From Candidatus Pseudobutyricicoccus lothianensis (GTDB lineage Bacteria > Bacillota > Clostridia > Oscillospirales > Butyricicoccaceae): a DNA stretch of 64,000 bases. The notes beneath the pieces are model-generated. The model searched no databases. It was not told the DNA's origin and saw only the letters and a program-made list of their open reading frames with translations. Position 1 is the stretch's first letter, and every line of letters begins with the position of its first letter. Where the stretch lies: NCBI GenBank assembly GCA_904419295.1, contig CAJFRA010000002.1, positions 1 to 64,000 on the forward strand, read 5' to 3'. The translations under genes were made by a program, and so were the position numbers. Shown here one piece after another: positions 18,679 to 28,358 of the stretch.

Positions 18679-18718
18679 AATAGGGGTACCCCTATTCTGT
18701 TTCACGCAGTGAAACAGA
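18679..18718 (+). repeat. Two adjacent inverted repeats in the 5' leader of the S-layer gene
   Basis: AATAGGGGTACCCCTATT (18679-18696), then TCTGTTTCA-CGCAG-TGAAACAGA (18696-18718), about 110 nt upstream of the ATG. Confidence 0.7.
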
Positions 18719-18829
18719 CAGAAATTTTTGGAATTTTCCCTTTTGACATCCATTTTTTAAGAAGCGCGATATCCCTCGGAGGGGAATCTCCGGGGTTATC
18801 AAAATATTATTTTAGGGGGAGATCCTAGA

Positions 18830-21800
18830 ATGAAGAAGAAAGTACTCTCGTTGGTACTGTCTGCCTCCATGGTATCCAGCATGCTGCCTGCCATGGCGTA
18901 TGCGGCAGATGGGACCACCACATTCCCGGACATGCCCAACGACTGGTCTACCACAGCGTTGCAGAGCGCCATCGACAATGGCCTGCTCAATGGCATTGAT
19001 GGGAAGATCGCTGCCAGCGAGAACCTGACCCGTGCTCAGATGGCTGCCATCGTCACCCGTGCATTCGGCACCAATGGCAATGCGGACATCTCGGGCTTTG
19101 GCGATGTGAACAGCGGTGACTGGTTCTACAATGCCATGGCAGCTGCGGTGAACATGGGCGCTTTCCAGGGCGACGGCACCGGCCTGAACCCCAACGCCAA
19201 CATCACCCGCCAGGAAGCTTTCACCGTGCTGGCCCGCCTGTTCACCCTGAGCGGCGCTGACCAGAGCGTGCTGAACAGCTTCTCCGACGCTGGCCAGGTG
19301 GCTGATTGGGCCAAAGACTCCATGGCTTCCATGGTGCAGGCCGGCTATGTTTCCGGCGACCGCAATATGCTGAAGCCCACCAGCAGCATCACCCGTGCCG
19401 AGTTTGCCCAGGTGATGTACAACCTGCTTTCCGACTACATGGTAGCCGGTGAAGACGGCACCAATGTGCAGGGCAACGCTATTCTGAACCAGACAGGCAC
19501 TCTGTCCAACGTCACCGTCAGCGGCGACCTGATCGTCGGCGACGGCGCCGGCGAAGGCGACGTCACCCTGAACAACGTGACCGTTTCCGGCCGTCTGCTG
19601 GTCCGCGGCGGCGGTGTCAATACCGTTACTCTGGAAGGCAACACCACAGTTGGCGGCCAGATCGTTGTCAACAAGCCCACAGGCGATGTGCGCGTCCACA
19701 ATTCCACATCCAACGAATTTGACGCTGCTGTCATCTCCGACGGCGCGACCCTGACCGGCGAGTTCGACGTTGTGGAAGTGACCGCTTCCGGCACCACCAC
19801 TGTCACCGGCGCCACTGTGAACACCGTCAATGTTTCCGCTGCTGCCAGCCTGTCTGTCGCCGGCGAGAGCAAGGTGGACACCGTCAACCTGGACGCTGCT
19901 TCTTCCAAGCTGAATGTCAACGGCAACAGCACCGTAACAACGGTCAACGTGCCTGAGTCCGCTTCCAACGCCTCCATTGATGTGGCCAACGGCAGCACTG
20001 TGACCAATGTCAACACAGCGGCCAACGGCGTCAGCATCGATGGCGAAGGCAAAGTTTCCAACGTGAAGGTCGAAGGCAATAACACCTCCGTCGACACCGT
20101 TGGCACAAAAGTAACTGTGGCTTCCGGCGTTACCGGCACCACCTCCAATGGCAAAGACATCGCGGCCGGCACTACGGTCACCACCACTGCCAATGGCACA
20201 ACAGGCGGCGGTTCCACCGGCGGCTCTAGTGATACGGGCGACAACGGTGAGACTCCTGTTGTTGATAAAGCGTATAAAGTTTCTATCGGCACCTTTGTGG
20301 GTGGCAAGGTAACTGCTGACATCACAGAAACGGATGAAGCCAACCAAACCATTACTCTGACGGTTACGCCCGATGCGCAAAATGGCGAGACTATGCCTTA
20401 TGTGCTGAAAGCTGAAAGCTTGAAGGTCACACTCGGTACTGGTGAGGAAGCTACTGATGTTGAAGTAACTCCCGGTGACAACAACACCTATACCTTCACC
20501 ATGGATACTGAAGGCACATATACGGTAACAGCTGAATTCGTCCAGCCTATCACAAAAGCGGAAGTTTTTGTGATTGATAATGTTGAATCCTTGAAATCCC
20601 TGGTTACAAAAGGGTATGTCGCTGACGAAGAAGAGTTGAAGAACAACTTTGCTGATCCCAATGGAGGAACAGTTAATGGTGAATTGCAGGCCAATCCTTG
20701 GTTAGCTTTCGGCATCCTTCGTAATACTGATTTTTCCACTGCCAAAATTGAGAAGTTGGATGTAAAGCAAAACGGTGTCTCTGTTACGAATAATAGTCAT
20801 CACTTCCCAAGCTTGAGTGGCAAAGCCGCTTCTGCTATGCTGAAGGGGGCCCGCCCAGAGTTCCAAGACAAGGATTATCTTGGCTTTACACATGACTACG
20901 GTACCTATGACGTGACCTTCACTTGTGAAGGCGCTGAGTATTCCTTTACTACCGACTACTATCCGGAAGGTGAAGGCATCACCTATAATACGGTCACCTT
21001 CGTCGTAGATGGTGAAACCTATAAGACCTATAAAGGGCAAGCTACAGATACCATCACCGCACCGGAAGCCCCTGCCAAGATTGGTTATACTTTTGATGAC
21101 TGGTATGATGCTGACGGGAATGAGATGGCAGTCGATGCAAAATACGATGCCGACAAGACTTATACTGCCAAATACAATGTCAATCAGTATACGATTGCGT
21201 TTGATCCCAATGATGGTACGGGTGAAATGGCCTCGATCGAAAATGTCAAGTATGATGCAGATACCACATTGACAAAGAATACTTTTACAAGAGACGGCTA
21301 CACCTTTGCCGGTTGGAATACCCAGGCAGATGGTCAGGGCACAGCTTATGCTGATGAAGCCACTGTAAAGAACCTGACTTCTGAGAATAACGCAACAGTC
21401 ACTTTGTATGCTCAGTGGACAGCACAGACTTCAGAAGTGTCCACTACTGAAGAGTTTGATACGGCTTTGAAAGCAAATATTCCTCAAATTCTTGTCAAGG
21501 GCAACGAAGTTGTTGTTTCTTCTGAAGTGACGATTCCCGAAGGCACAACTGTTACAGTAGACAAGGATGCTGTTTTGAGTGTAGGTGCTCAGACACGGGC
21601 TGAAGCAAAACTCAATGTGGCTGGTACATTAAATATTGCCGAAGGCGGTAAAGTCGCTGTAAACAGTGGCTCTGTTGAAGTAACTGACTCTGGTTCTGTT
21701 GCAGTTACTGGCACTGTTACCATCGCTGCCAATGCTACATTGACTGCACCAGATGCCGCTGTAGAACTGAAAGCAGGCGCTGTCCTGACAAATGACGGTA

Positions 21801-22771
21801 CTGTAACTGGTGCTGTAGAGGCTGATGAAAAAGCTACTATTGATGGTGCTAATGCTAAGCAAGTTTCCAAAGTCGAGGCTTCTGCTGCTACATTTGCCCC
21901 AATGATTCAAGCCATTTATGACGCTGGTTATGTAGTTGTCCCTGGTGGTGCTTGGGAAGGCAAACCTGAAAAGATTGAACAATTCGGCTCATTAACTTAT
22001 GCTGCTCCTGATACAGAAGGTAAGGTTGTTGTAACGGGTACCGCCAATAAAGTGGTAGGCTTTACTGGTTTCAATAAAACAGAGGAAGCTGAGCAAAGCG
22101 GTTATTATGCTGTATTCCAGGTAGAAGCTCCTGAAGATGTTGCTACAGGCACCTCCACTGTTATCGGTCACATTGGCGACAAAGAGATCACAGTTGCCAA
22201 TATGGATAAAGACGGTGAGAAATCTTACCTGAACTGCATCATCTGGCTGGCTGATAAGAATGCCACCGAAGTTACAAAGACCACGATCCTCAAGATCGAT
22301 TGGGATGGCGCAGACGCTGGCAAATATACAGAGTCTACTTACACTCTGGATTTCAGCGGCGTAGAGTTGGATTCCTCTGTAGTAGCCCCTAAAAACGCAA
22401 CTGCGTTGAAAAGTGAGGAATTTAACGGCTTCCCCCAAGACGGTTATAAGGATTATTTGCTAAAAGTTGAGGACGAAGACTTTCCGTTGGTTTCCGACAC
22501 AATCCTCTTTACTGGTAAATTGGGTGAAGATGGAAAGGTAGTTAATCTTTCTGAAATCGTAGAGCATGTTGATGGTAATTGTCCTGTTTGCGACAAACAT
22601 GAGGTAGGCAAAACCTGTATGTTGTCTCAATCAACAATTGATGAGAAGGATGACGACAACGAGAAGAAGCACAATGTTGCTTGGACTCTGTCTGATGAAA
22701 CAACAGCAGGCACTTGGTACTTCTGGACCGCTGACGGTGTGTATTCCTTCACACTTCCTGTCTCTGAATAA
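18830..22771 (+). CDS. S-layer homology (SLH) domain surface protein with InlB-B/Listeria-type repeats
   Basis: Signal peptide, SLH repeats (TRAQMAAIVTRAFG, TRQEAFTVLARLF, TRAEFAQVMYNLL), beta-helix-like region, repeats of the type YTFAGWNTQADGQGTAY. Confidence 0.92.
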   Translation: MKKKVLSLVLSASMVSSMLPAMAYAADGTTTFPDMPNDWSTTALQSAIDNGLLNGIDGKIAASENLTRAQMAAIVTRAFGTNGNADISGFGDVNSGDWFYNAMAAAVNMGAFQGDGTGLNPNANITRQEAFTVLARLFTLSGADQSVLNSFSDAGQVADWAKDSMASMVQAGYVSGDRNMLKPTSSITRAEFAQVMYNLLSDYMVAGEDGTNVQGNAILNQTGTLSNVTVSGDLIVGDGAGEGDVTLNNVTVSGRLLVRGGGVNTVTLEGNTTVGGQIVVNKPTGDVRVHNSTSNEFDAAVISDGATLTGEFDVVEVTASGTTTVTGATVNTVNVSAAASLSVAGESKVDTVNLDAASSKLNVNGNSTVTTVNVPESASNASIDVANGSTVTNVNTAANGVSIDGEGKVSNVKVEGNNTSVDTVGTKVTVASGVTGTTSNGKDIAAGTTVTTTANGTTGGGSTGGSSDTGDNGETPVVDKAYKVSIGTFVGGKVTADITETDEANQTITLTVTPDAQNGETMPYVLKAESLKVTLGTGEEATDVEVTPGDNNTYTFTMDTEGTYTVTAEFVQPITKAEVFVIDNVESLKSLVTKGYVADEEELKNNFADPNGGTVNGELQANPWLAFGILRNTDFSTAKIEKLDVKQNGVSVTNNSHHFPSLSGKAASAMLKGARPEFQDKDYLGFTHDYGTYDVTFTCEGAEYSFTTDYYPEGEGITYNTVTFVVDGETYKTYKGQATDTITAPEAPAKIGYTFDDWYDADGNEMAVDAKYDADKTYTAKYNVNQYTIAFDPNDGTGEMASIENVKYDADTTLTKNTFTRDGYTFAGWNTQADGQGTAYADEATVKNLTSENNATVTLYAQWTAQTSEVSTTEEFDTALKANIPQILVKGNEVVVSSEVTIPEGTTVTVDKDAVLSVGAQTRAEAKLNVAGTLNIAEGGKVAVNSGSVEVTDSGSVAVTGTVTIAANATLTAPDAAVELKAGAVLTNDGTVTGAVEADEKATIDGANAKQVSKVEASAATFAPMIQAIYDAGYVVVPGGAWEGKPEKIEQFGSLTYAAPDTEGKVVVTGTANKVVGFTGFNKTEEAEQSGYYAVFQVEAPEDVATGTSTVIGHIGDKEITVANMDKDGEKSYLNCIIWLADKNATEVTKTTILKIDWDGADAGKYTESTYTLDFSGVELDSSVVAPKNATALKSEEFNGFPQDGYKDYLLKVEDEDFPLVSDTILFTGKLGEDGKVVNLSEIVEHVDGNCPVCDKHEVGKTCMLSQSTIDEKDDDNEKKHNVAWTLSDETTAGTWYFWTADGVYSFTLPVSE

Positions 22772-22799
22772 TCCCAGCATAACTCACGCAAATCCCTTA

Positions 22800-22835
22800 T
22801 ACAGACGGACCTTCGGGTCCGTCTGTTTTTTTGTC
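22800..22835 (+). terminator. Terminator of SLH protein 1
   Basis: ACAGACGGAC-CTTCGG-GTCCGTCTGTTTTTTTG. Confidence 0.88.
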
Positions 22836-22990
22836 TATTTTCTCCAAATCTATTTATTCACTCTTCACCAAATTAAGATTTTTTCACCAATTTCATTTCC
22901 TTTTATTCTCTTTTCTGGTATATTTATACTATACATTTGGCAATCATGGAGAACCATACCCACCATTTTGTGAAGAAAGAAGGGATTTGT

Positions 22991-25273
22991 GTGAAAAAGA
23001 GATGTATTCTCCTGATTGTCGCAGCACTCCTTTGCTCTTTCCCCTGTCTGGGGTTGGAAGATGCCGATGCCCCCATTACCCGCGGTGAGGCTGCCGCTTG
23101 GTTTGTGGAGCACTTGGGCATTGAATCCCCCGGCGACCTTTCTGCCTATTTTGATGTGCCAGAAGACGCCTGGTATTCCGATGCCCTATCCCACGCGGTA
23201 GGCGCCGGGTTGTTCCAGGGCTACCAGGGTTCTTTGCGGCCCGATGCACCCCTGGAACAGCGGGAACTGGACCTGGTGTTTTCCCGCTTATCCCATGCTC
23301 CGGTGTCCTCCTATGGCACACAGCTCGTCAGCCACCAGTCTTTTGAGCAGCAGGTTTCCGACCGCTTCGGCAGCTCGGTTGCTTCTGGCCAGACAGGCGT
23401 GGTCCAAGGCAGTGCCACCATCTGCTCTCCCATGTCCCTCGACGGCCTGTTTGTCAGAGGCGATCTTTGGATCGGTGACAGCGCCGGCGATGTCCAGCTG
23501 AACGATGTGCAGGTGGGCGGACGCCTGATCCTGCGGGGCAGCGGCGCTGTGGAGCTTTCCGGCCTGACAGGGGCCAACTCCGTGACCGTGTTGGGGCCGG
23601 CCACCTTGGTCAGCCATACCGCAGCCCGTCCCTCCTGTTTGTTTGATACGCCTCATGCCACCGTGCAGGGTTCATTCCTTTCCATCCTTGTGGAATCCTC
23701 CGGCACCCTCTCTCTGGAGTCTGCCGATGTGGATTCCATTTTTGTTTCCGCTGACCACGAGGTACTGCTGCTGGATGAAAGATCCAAAGTGGGACAGATC
23801 ACGCTGCAAGGCGACCATGGGGTGCTGGCCGGTTCCGGCTGGGTAGATCAAGTGATCGCCGGCGGGCAAAACATCCACATCGAAGCAGACGGCGGCACCG
23901 TCTTCGCGCTGGAAGGCAGCGGCGGCGTGCGGGCGCAAGGCACTTTGATCCCCGCCGGCACCTACGCGGTGGGCGACGCCAAGCCAGATACGCCTGTCAC
24001 CACTGCGCCAAAGCCCTCGTGGAGCGGCGGTTCCAGCGGCAGCTCCGGCGGTTCCTCCAAGCCACCGCAGCCCGATGACACAGATCCCGACCCGATTCCT
24101 GACCCTGACCCCGAGCCCGACACCCCCCAGCCCCCTGCTGCCGATTCCGTTGCTCTTTGGTCCGCAGGCGGCGCCGCGCAGCTGACCATCCAGGCACAGG
24201 ACGATGTGTTATCCATCCAGGCTTCCGCCACTTTGGAGCCTGGTTATCCCTCGCCCGACATCGCCGCCCTGTACCAAAACCGCCAGACCGATGTTCCCTT
24301 TGCCACAGTGGGTCTGTCCTTCGCCTTGCCCCAGCTCCCCTCCGATGGCCAGACCATCCTGCGGCTGGAAAGCCAGGCCCTGGCCGCCTTGGGCTACACC
24401 AGCGAAGACAACACGGCCCAGTGCCAATACACCGCCAAAGGGGACCAAGTGGAAGCTGTGGTGACGCTGGCCAACCAGGACCTGTTGGCGCGGGGTGCTT
24501 TGGAGCTGCCTCTGCCGTTCCTCCAGGGCGAAGAGCCGGTCTCCCTCTCCATTGATTGGGGCCAGGGGCCCCAGCGCTATGCCGTGGATGTGAGCGGTGT
24601 TTCCTTTGTCATTTCCCAGCTGGGCGAACCGGTCATCACCCTTCCCAGCCAGCAGGAAGAGACAGAAAACCAAGGCTTGCTGACTGTGGATTGGGAAGGC
24701 GCTGCCACTTTGTCCCTCTATGACGGACAAGATCAGCTGCTTTGGGAGCAGCAGGGCCCGGCTTTGCAATGGAACCTGTTGGATGCGCAGGGTGCGTATC
24801 CCCAGCCGGGCACAGAGATCTCCATCCAGGCCGTGGACAGCGGCGGACACCAAGATTCCCGGCAGATCACCTTGACATCTGCCGACCTGCTGGCTGCCAT
24901 CCCCCGGCAGGATGGATTCTTTGTAAATGCCCCATACCCGGATTGGCTGGGCGAAGAAGGGGAAGAGATCTATACGGTTTTGAACGGCCTCTTTGAGGAT
25001 GAGACTTTGACCTGTGACGCCAACATCCTGCGGGTGGACGCCGGTGGCTTCTCCCCAGAATTGGCCCAATGGTGCCAGCAGACCTTTGGCCGCCCCTGCG
25101 TACCTGTACAGGTGATGTCTTCCCTCGCCTCTTCAGAGGAGATCCCCATAGACCCAGATTGGGGCGTCCCACTCATCTGGCTGTCTCTGGATGGAAGCGG
25201 CCCCGCTTTGCAGGCGTACCGTTTTACAGACGGTTCCGATGTCTTCTCCTTCTATGTCCTGTATGAATCGTAA
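22991..25273 (+). CDS. SLH-domain surface protein, paralogous beta-helix-like region with Asp/Pro-rich linker
   Basis: Likely GTG start (VKKRCILLIVAALLCSFPCLG signal peptide). TRGEAAAWFVEHLGIE SLH. GDLWIGDSAGDVQLNDVQVGGRLILRG resembles GDLIVGDGAGEGDVTLNNVTVSGRLLVRG of SLH protein 1. Confidence 0.8.
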   Translation: MKKRCILLIVAALLCSFPCLGLEDADAPITRGEAAAWFVEHLGIESPGDLSAYFDVPEDAWYSDALSHAVGAGLFQGYQGSLRPDAPLEQRELDLVFSRLSHAPVSSYGTQLVSHQSFEQQVSDRFGSSVASGQTGVVQGSATICSPMSLDGLFVRGDLWIGDSAGDVQLNDVQVGGRLILRGSGAVELSGLTGANSVTVLGPATLVSHTAARPSCLFDTPHATVQGSFLSILVESSGTLSLESADVDSIFVSADHEVLLLDERSKVGQITLQGDHGVLAGSGWVDQVIAGGQNIHIEADGGTVFALEGSGGVRAQGTLIPAGTYAVGDAKPDTPVTTAPKPSWSGGSSGSSGGSSKPPQPDDTDPDPIPDPDPEPDTPQPPAADSVALWSAGGAAQLTIQAQDDVLSIQASATLEPGYPSPDIAALYQNRQTDVPFATVGLSFALPQLPSDGQTILRLESQALAALGYTSEDNTAQCQYTAKGDQVEAVVTLANQDLLARGALELPLPFLQGEEPVSLSIDWGQGPQRYAVDVSGVSFVISQLGEPVITLPSQQEETENQGLLTVDWEGAATLSLYDGQDQLLWEQQGPALQWNLLDAQGAYPQPGTEISIQAVDSGGHQDSRQITLTSADLLAAIPRQDGFFVNAPYPDWLGEEGEEIYTVLNGLFEDETLTCDANILRVDAGGFSPELAQWCQQTFGRPCVPVQVMSSLASSEEIPIDPDWGVPLIWLSLDGSGPALQAYRFTDGSDVFSFYVLYES

Positions 25274-25321
25274 CGCACCGCTTCACGCATAAACAAACCA
25301 TTGGGTATGGTTTTTCATTTG

Positions 25322-25353
25322 CAGCAGGCCCTCTCGGGCCTGCTTTTTTACTG
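25322..25353 (+). terminator. Terminator of SLH protein 2
   Basis: GCAGGCCC-TCTC-GGGCCTGCTTTTTTA. Confidence 0.82.
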
Positions 25354-25410
25354 CCCAAAGAAAAGGCGAGACATAAAAAAACGGCACAGCTTTCGCCATG
25401 CCATTTCGCA

Positions 25411-26337
25411 TCAATACAAGTGTTTCTTTTTCAGCAGCAGCCACACCAGGCCGGTGACCACCAGCGAGATCACCACCGGCGCCCAAGTATAGGGCAGCGG
25501 CATATCCTGCACGTTCATGCCGTAAAAACTGAACACGATATTGGGGATCGTCATCAAAATGGTGATGACGGTCAGTACTTTCATGATGATATTGAGGTTG
25601 TTGGAGATGACCGATGCAAATGCATCCATCGTGCCGCTGAGGATGCTGGAGTAGATCTCCGCCATCTCGATGGCCTGCTTGAACTCAATAATGACGTCTT
25701 CCAGCAGATCCTGGTCATCCTCATAGAGCTTGAGGATGCGCCCGCGCAGCAATTTTTCCAGCGTCGTCTCCGTGGATTTCAGCGAAGTGCTAAAATAGAC
25801 CAGGGATTTTTCCAGCGTCAACAGCTGGATCAGCTCTTCGTTCCGCAGGGATTTATACAGCTCCCCTTCGATCTTGCTGGAGATCTTCTCGATCTGCCGC
25901 AGGTGCAGCAAATACTTCCCCGCAGCCCGCAGCATCAGGTTCAAAGTGAACCGGGTCTTCAGGCTGGTATTCACGTTTTTCACCGCGCCATGGGTGAAAT
26001 CATGGACCACCGAGGTCTCTTCCAGCGAGACGGTGATGACGTTTTGATGGGTGACGACAATGGCCAAGGGCAATGTGGAAAACAATACGCTTCCGTCTTT
26101 TTGCTCTTCGCTATAGGGTATATCCACCACAAGCAATGTGGCCTCGTCTTCCACTTCGATACGGGAGGATTCCTCTTCGTCCAAGGCGGCTTGCAGGAAG
26201 GAGGGGTCCAATTCCAGCGCTTGGGATACCGCCAAGATCTCCTTTTCATCCGGGCGGATCATGTTGATCCAGCAGCCAGGCTCCAATGTGTCGATCTGGG
26301 TCAGCCGGCTTTCCACAGTTTTGTAATAGGCTACCAT
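25411..26337 (-). CDS. CorA-family magnesium/divalent cation transporter
   Basis: C-terminal FSFYGMNVQDMPLP (GMN motif) and two TM helices; start MVAYYKTVESRL at 26337. Confidence 0.92.
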   Translation of the reverse strand: MVAYYKTVESRLTQIDTLEPGCWINMIRPDEKEILAVSQALELDPSFLQAALDEEESSRIEVEDEATLLVVDIPYSEEQKDGSVLFSTLPLAIVVTHQNVITVSLEETSVVHDFTHGAVKNVNTSLKTRFTLNLMLRAAGKYLLHLRQIEKISSKIEGELYKSLRNEELIQLLTLEKSLVYFSTSLKSTETTLEKLLRGRILKLYEDDQDLLEDVIIEFKQAIEMAEIYSSILSGTMDAFASVISNNLNIIMKVLTVITILMTIPNIVFSFYGMNVQDMPLPYTWAPVVISLVVTGLVWLLLKKKHLY

Positions 26338-26495
26338 TTTTGCACGCTCCTTTAAGACCTCCGGCGCGCGCAACGAGCGGCGGAGGCTGTCTTTTTCAGT
26401 TGTCGGCCTCTACTTCGGGGCTCAGGGCTCACACCGCTCACTCCTTTTGGGTATGGTATCGCACCATGGTGCGGCCAGTTTTTTCTGGCACCAGT

Positions 26496-26524
26496 ATTAT
26501 AGTACCAAATCCAACGGTTTGCAA
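26496..26524 (-). promoter_or_regulatory. Promoter for the corA-like gene
   Basis: Minus strand TTGCAA (26519-26524) - 17 nt - TATAAT (26496-26501). Confidence 0.65.
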
Positions 26525-26720
26525 TCCTTTTTTCGTAAATTTTCGGCTCTGTAACCAGTCTGTTTCTTTTCTTTCGCTGTTGCGCCTAAAATCTCGCTCT
26601 TTCTTTTGTTTTCTCGATTTTGTCATCTTGGACTGGTCAAAAATTCCCCCGTTGTTTTGGTGTTTTTGACGGTTTTTTCCGGGCTTCCAATCGTGTATAC
26701 TATATAGTGTCAAAATTTCA

Positions 26721-26824
26721 TGACAGAGTAGGCGGATATGGGTCAAGTGCCGAAGGGACGGGGAGTTGCCCTTTGGACGAAAAGCCGGACAGGCTTGCCG
26801 TAGATTCGCCGCATCCCGCTGTCA
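26721..26824 (+). promoter_or_regulatory. THF (tetrahydrofolate) riboswitch aptamer
   Basis: Closing stem TGACAG/CTGTCA encloses the THF core blocks GAGTAGG...GTCAAGTG...GGGACGGGGAGTT...GGACGAAAAGCC...GCCGCATCCCGCT; lies directly upstream of a FolT-type gene. Confidence 0.9.
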
Positions 26825-26845
26825 CATACCGGAGCGGCGGCCAGA

Positions 26846-26880
26846 CCTCCTCTATGTGGCAAACACAAAGAAAGAGGAGG
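26846..26880 (+). promoter_or_regulatory. Ribosome-binding-site sequestering hairpin (expression platform)
   Basis: CCTCCTCT (26846-26853) is perfectly complementary to AGAGGAGG (26873-26880), the RBS 7 nt before the ATG at 26888. Confidence 0.75.
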
Positions 26881-26887
26881 CATTTTC

Positions 26888-27493
26888 ATGTCTGTCAAAA
26901 GGTTTTTGAACCCCTGGCAGCCGTCTTTTTGGAAAGCGGCGGCCCAGGAATTCCGCAGCCCCCGTACGCTGGTCATCGCCGCCCTTCTGTCGGCTATCTC
27001 CATCGCCATGGGTTCGCTCTTCATTCCGGTGACCGAGAGCCTGCGGGTCTATTTTTCCTTCCTGCCCCGGGCATTGCTGGCCGCCATTTGCGGCCCTCTG
27101 GTGGGCCTTGCCGCCGGCGCCGTCATTGACCTGACCGAGTTTTTCCTGTTCCCCACCGGGTTCAGCTTCTTTCCCGGGTACACGCTGAACACCATGTTGG
27201 GTCTGTTTTTCTACGGCCTGTTCCTCTACCGGCAAAAGCCTACTGTGCTCCGCTTTGTGGCGGCCCGCACCATCATCGCTTATCTCATCAATGTGGTGCT
27301 GGGTTCGTTGTGGAACAAGATCTTGCTGGGCAACGCCTTTTGGTTCTATGCGGCCAAAAGCCTGGTGAAAAACACCATCATGATCCCCATTGAAGTCATT
27401 CTTCTGCTCATCTTGTTCCGGGCCCTTTCCCCCATGCTGCGCCGTATGCATCTGGTACCGGTGGAACCGGATGGGCCCAGCAAAGCGATCTGA
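26888..27493 (+). CDS. folT: Folate family ECF transporter S component
   Basis: ECF S-component architecture: LRVYFSFLPRALLAAICGPLVGLAAGAVIDLTEFFLFPTGFSFFPGYTLNTMLGLFFYGLFLYR; THF riboswitch upstream. Confidence 0.9.
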   Translation: MSVKRFLNPWQPSFWKAAAQEFRSPRTLVIAALLSAISIAMGSLFIPVTESLRVYFSFLPRALLAAICGPLVGLAAGAVIDLTEFFLFPTGFSFFPGYTLNTMLGLFFYGLFLYRQKPTVLRFVAARTIIAYLINVVLGSLWNKILLGNAFWFYAAKSLVKNTIMIPIEVILLLILFRALSPMLRRMHLVPVEPDGPSKAI

Positions 27494-27512
27494 TCCATTT
27501 GTCAGCTCCCAA

Positions 27513-27548
27513 CCAAGGGAGGCAGGCTGGCCGCCTGCCTCCCTTTTC
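27513..27548 (+). terminator. Terminator downstream of folT
   Basis: AAGGGAGGCAGGC-TGGCC-GCCTGCCTCCCTTTTC. Confidence 0.8.
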
Positions 27549-27677
27549 TATTGACCCGAGCCCTGAGGCACAAACATTCTCTGCTCCGGGGTTGCCAAGG
27601 GTCCCATGTCCCGATACAATAAAGAGAGTGGAAAACCAACAAGCCCTATGAAAATAGGGCGGGAAAGAGGGGATACT

Positions 27678-28358
27678 ATGGGAATACACGACGGCCACCG
27701 CAAGCGTTTGCGCCAACGCTTTGCCCAGCAAGGCGCCGATGGCTTCCAGGATCATGAGCTGCTGGAGTATCTGCTCCAGTTCTCTTTGCCCCGGGTGGAT
27801 ACCAACCCGCTGGCGCACCGGCTGATGGATCGTTTTGGCTCCTTCTCCAGCGTGCTGGATGCACCGGTGGAATCGCTGCTGCAAGTGGAGGGCGTGGGCC
27901 CGGGCACGGCTGCTTTTCTCTCCGCCTTGCCCGGGGTCTGCCGCCGGTATTATACGGACCGCAACACCGACATCATCCTCAATTCCAGCGACCGCAGCGG
28001 GCGCTATTTGCTGCCCCGCTTCATCGGCCGATCGGTGGAGACCGTGTTTTTGGTGTGTATGGACAGCAAGTGCAAAGTGCTGGCCTGCCTGCGGCTCAGC
28101 GAAGGCAACACCACAATGGCCTCGGTAGACCCGGCCCAAGTCACCCGGGAAGCCCTGCGGCTGCAGGCGGTGCGTGTCACTTTGGCCCACAACCATCCGG
28201 GCGGCGTGGCCCTCCCCTCGCAAGCCGATCTGGATGCCACATACCGCATTGCCCAAGCCTTGCACACCGTGAATATCCAGCTGGATGACCACATCATCGT
28301 TGCGGATCAGGATTTTGTCTCCCTGGCCAATTCCGGCCAGATCCCCCGCTTCCGCTGA
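27678..28358 (+). CDS. radC: RadC/JAB-domain DNA repair-like protein
   Basis: HNHPGG-type HNHPGGVALPSQADLDAT and DDHIIVADQDFVSLA; start MGIHDGHRKRL. Confidence 0.92.
   Translation: MGIHDGHRKRLRQRFAQQGADGFQDHELLEYLLQFSLPRVDTNPLAHRLMDRFGSFSSVLDAPVESLLQVEGVGPGTAAFLSALPGVCRRYYTDRNTDIILNSSDRSGRYLLPRFIGRSVETVFLVCMDSKCKVLACLRLSEGNTTMASVDPAQVTREALRLQAVRVTLAHNHPGGVALPSQADLDATYRIAQALHTVNIQLDDHIIVADQDFVSLANSGQIPRFR

Noticed and set aside
18812-20380. 522-aa minus-strand ORF
   Set aside because: Antisense to the SLH protein; its Gly/Ala/His repeats mirror the repetitive sense codons.
26620-27129. 169-aa plus-strand ORF
   Set aside because: Runs through the THF riboswitch and the folT start in another frame.
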